From Paenibacillus riograndensis SBR5 (GTDB lineage: Bacteria; Bacillota; Bacilli; Paenibacillales; Paenibacillaceae): a stretch of 64,000 nt of DNA. The translations under genes and the position numbers were made by a program. The notes beneath the pieces are model-generated. The model was not told where the DNA came from and made no database searches. It saw nothing but the letters and a program-made list of their open reading frames with translations. The DNA is taken from assembly GCF_000981585.1 (NCBI RefSeq), contig NZ_LN831776.1, positions 5,129,187 through 5,193,186 on the forward strand, written 5' to 3'. Numbering within the stretch: position 1 is the first letter of the stretch; each line of letters starts with the position of its first letter. Shown piece by piece: positions 63,532-64,000 of the stretch.

Positions 63532-63557
63532 AAAAACCTCTACCGAAGTAGAGGTTT
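63532..63557 (-). terminator. trp operon leader terminator
   Basis: AAACCTCTAC-TTCG-GTAGAGGTTT on the minus strand, a perfect ten-pair stem with a stable tetraloop, then TTT. It lies 47 bases before the trpE start and is the likely attenuation point. Confidence 0.85.
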
Positions 63558-63720
63558 GTGTAAGTAAGTATATGAAAAAGCGCAAAGGAGCGGCATATCA
63601 CCATCGCAAAAGATGCACTTCTCCCATAGAAAAATCCGGCGATAGCGCAAATCAGCACTAAAGCGTACCTCAAAGAGAACTGCAAACCAAACGGTATGAT
63701 GCCTGGACTCAACTAAAATT

Positions 63721-63778
63721 CTGCACTCTGCTCAACTATACTCAACTCAGCTTAACTAAACTCTGCTTCACTCGGCTA
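63721..63778 (-). promoter_or_regulatory. TRAP-binding site: twelve NAG triplets at a 5-nt period
   Basis: Read on the minus strand from 63778: TAG, GAG, AAG, GAG, TAG, AAG, GAG, GAG, TAG, GAG, GAG and CAG, each separated by exactly two bases. TRAP (MtrB), an 11-subunit ring, binds RNA with (G/U)AG repeats spaced this way when tryptophan is abundant. Nine of the twelve are G/UAG. The array begins at the predicted transcript start and is about 160 bases upstream of the terminator. Confidence 0.85.
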
Positions 63779-63783
63779 ACTAC

Positions 63784-63813
63784 ACTATACATGATGGCTT
63801 TGGTCCATGGCAA
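63784..63813 (-). promoter_or_regulatory. trp operon promoter
   Basis: TTGCCA (63808-63813) and TATAGT (63784-63789) on the minus strand are 18 bases apart, in the 50 bases after the aroH stop. The region 63486-63831 otherwise holds the TRAP site, leader and terminator; the frame at 63512-63712 is not supported as a gene. Confidence 0.7.
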
Positions 63814-63831
63814 CCCCGCACAAGAAATTTG

Positions 63832-64000
63832 TTACTTCTGCTGTGAGAGATCCGGACGGAGCTTCCGGGCTTCATTCAAATAGACGTGGCGGATATCCCG
63901 CTGCGATTTATCGGTGTTGACCTGCACCATAAGCCGGATGCACTTCGGCAGGCCGCCTTTGACGGGAATCTCCACGGAGCACATCAGCGGCACCAGGTCC
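63832..64000 (-). CDS. aroH: Chorismate mutase AroH, C-terminal end only
   Basis: The last 55 residues are in the window, stopping with TAA at 63832-63834. The segment [39 protein letters not shown] matches the C-terminus of the small trimeric B. subtilis-type chorismate mutase, including the arginine and tyrosine of the active site (HVYL). Its place just before trpE is that of the B. subtilis aroF-aroB-aroH-trp supraoperon. Confidence 0.92.
   Translation of the reverse strand, partial: DLVPLMCSVEIPVKGGLPKCIRLMVQVNTDKSQRDIRHVYLNEARKLRPDLSQQK

Noticed and set aside
63512..63712. 66-residue frame in the trp leader as a leader peptide
   Set aside because: It contains no tryptophan, lacks a clear ribosome site, and spans the terminator, so peptide-type attenuation is not supported.

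Overview
The window reads as the chromosome of a spore-forming, low-GC-lineage Gram-positive of the Paenibacillus type. Support comes from bacillithiol genes (bshA, bshB1), a GerMN lipoprotein, sporulation-linked YpjB, an S-layer-homology protein, a T-box and a (G/U)AG-type trp leader, strong AGGAGG ribosome sites, and gene order that follows the Bacillus subtilis aroH-trp-hisC-tyrA / ypi-qcr-ypj / dapB-mgsA-bsh-cca-birA-pan-dinG / ypmB-asnS-dnaD-nth backbone. Base composition is near half GC. Nearly all backbone genes are on the minus strand; plus-strand exceptions are ArsR, the leu-linked LysR and its neighbour, proBA/proC, a YitT protein and a PanE-like gene.

Left part (1-16 kb): the tail of an SRPBCC gene with its ArsR regulator; an IS110-family element inserted into a dispersed intergenic repeat whose uninterrupted second copy lies at 15.25-15.64 kb; nth; a large SLH protein; a GerMN lipoprotein; two tandem AMIN/Amidase_3 cell-wall amidases, each preceded by the same GCAAC-16-CGTCT promoter; leuCD; and a LysR regulator whose promoter shares a 19-bp motif with the leuC upstream region.

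Middle (16-44 kb): T-box-controlled proBA and separate proC; dnaD, asnS, ackA, a 3-hydroxyacyl-CoA dehydrogenase, an FtsH-like membrane AAA protease coupled to a small membrane protein, TseB, an amidohydrolase, rex and dinG; panBCD behind a roughly 250-nt leader ending in a terminator; a BirA that lacks the DNA-binding domain; cca with an in-frame minisatellite; bshA, bshB1, mgsA, dapB, a TPR gene and a MazG-like gene; a YitT protein; then a 51-bp tandem repeat array.

Right part (44-64 kb): ypjB, ypjA, qcrABC (menaquinol:cytochrome c reductase), ypiF, a short IDEAL-like protein, a gamma-carbonic-anhydrase-like protein, a histidine phosphatase, an ECF sigma/anti-sigma pair whose promoter resembles those of the two amidases, a divergent TetR/PanE-like pair standing where B. 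subtilis has aroE, and the complete tyrA-hisC-trpABFCDE set ending at aroH. The trp leader carries twelve NAG triplets at an exact 5-nt period, the signature of TRAP control.

Taken together this is mainly biosynthetic and housekeeping DNA (Trp, Tyr, His, Pro, Leu, Lys, pantothenate, bacillithiol) with lineage-specific insertions. The points most worth follow-up are the predicted sigma/amidase regulon, the trp and panB leaders, the IS110 element with a possible bridge RNA, and the several repeat families. Coordinates and motifs were read by eye; family names are from recognition of sequence, not from searches.
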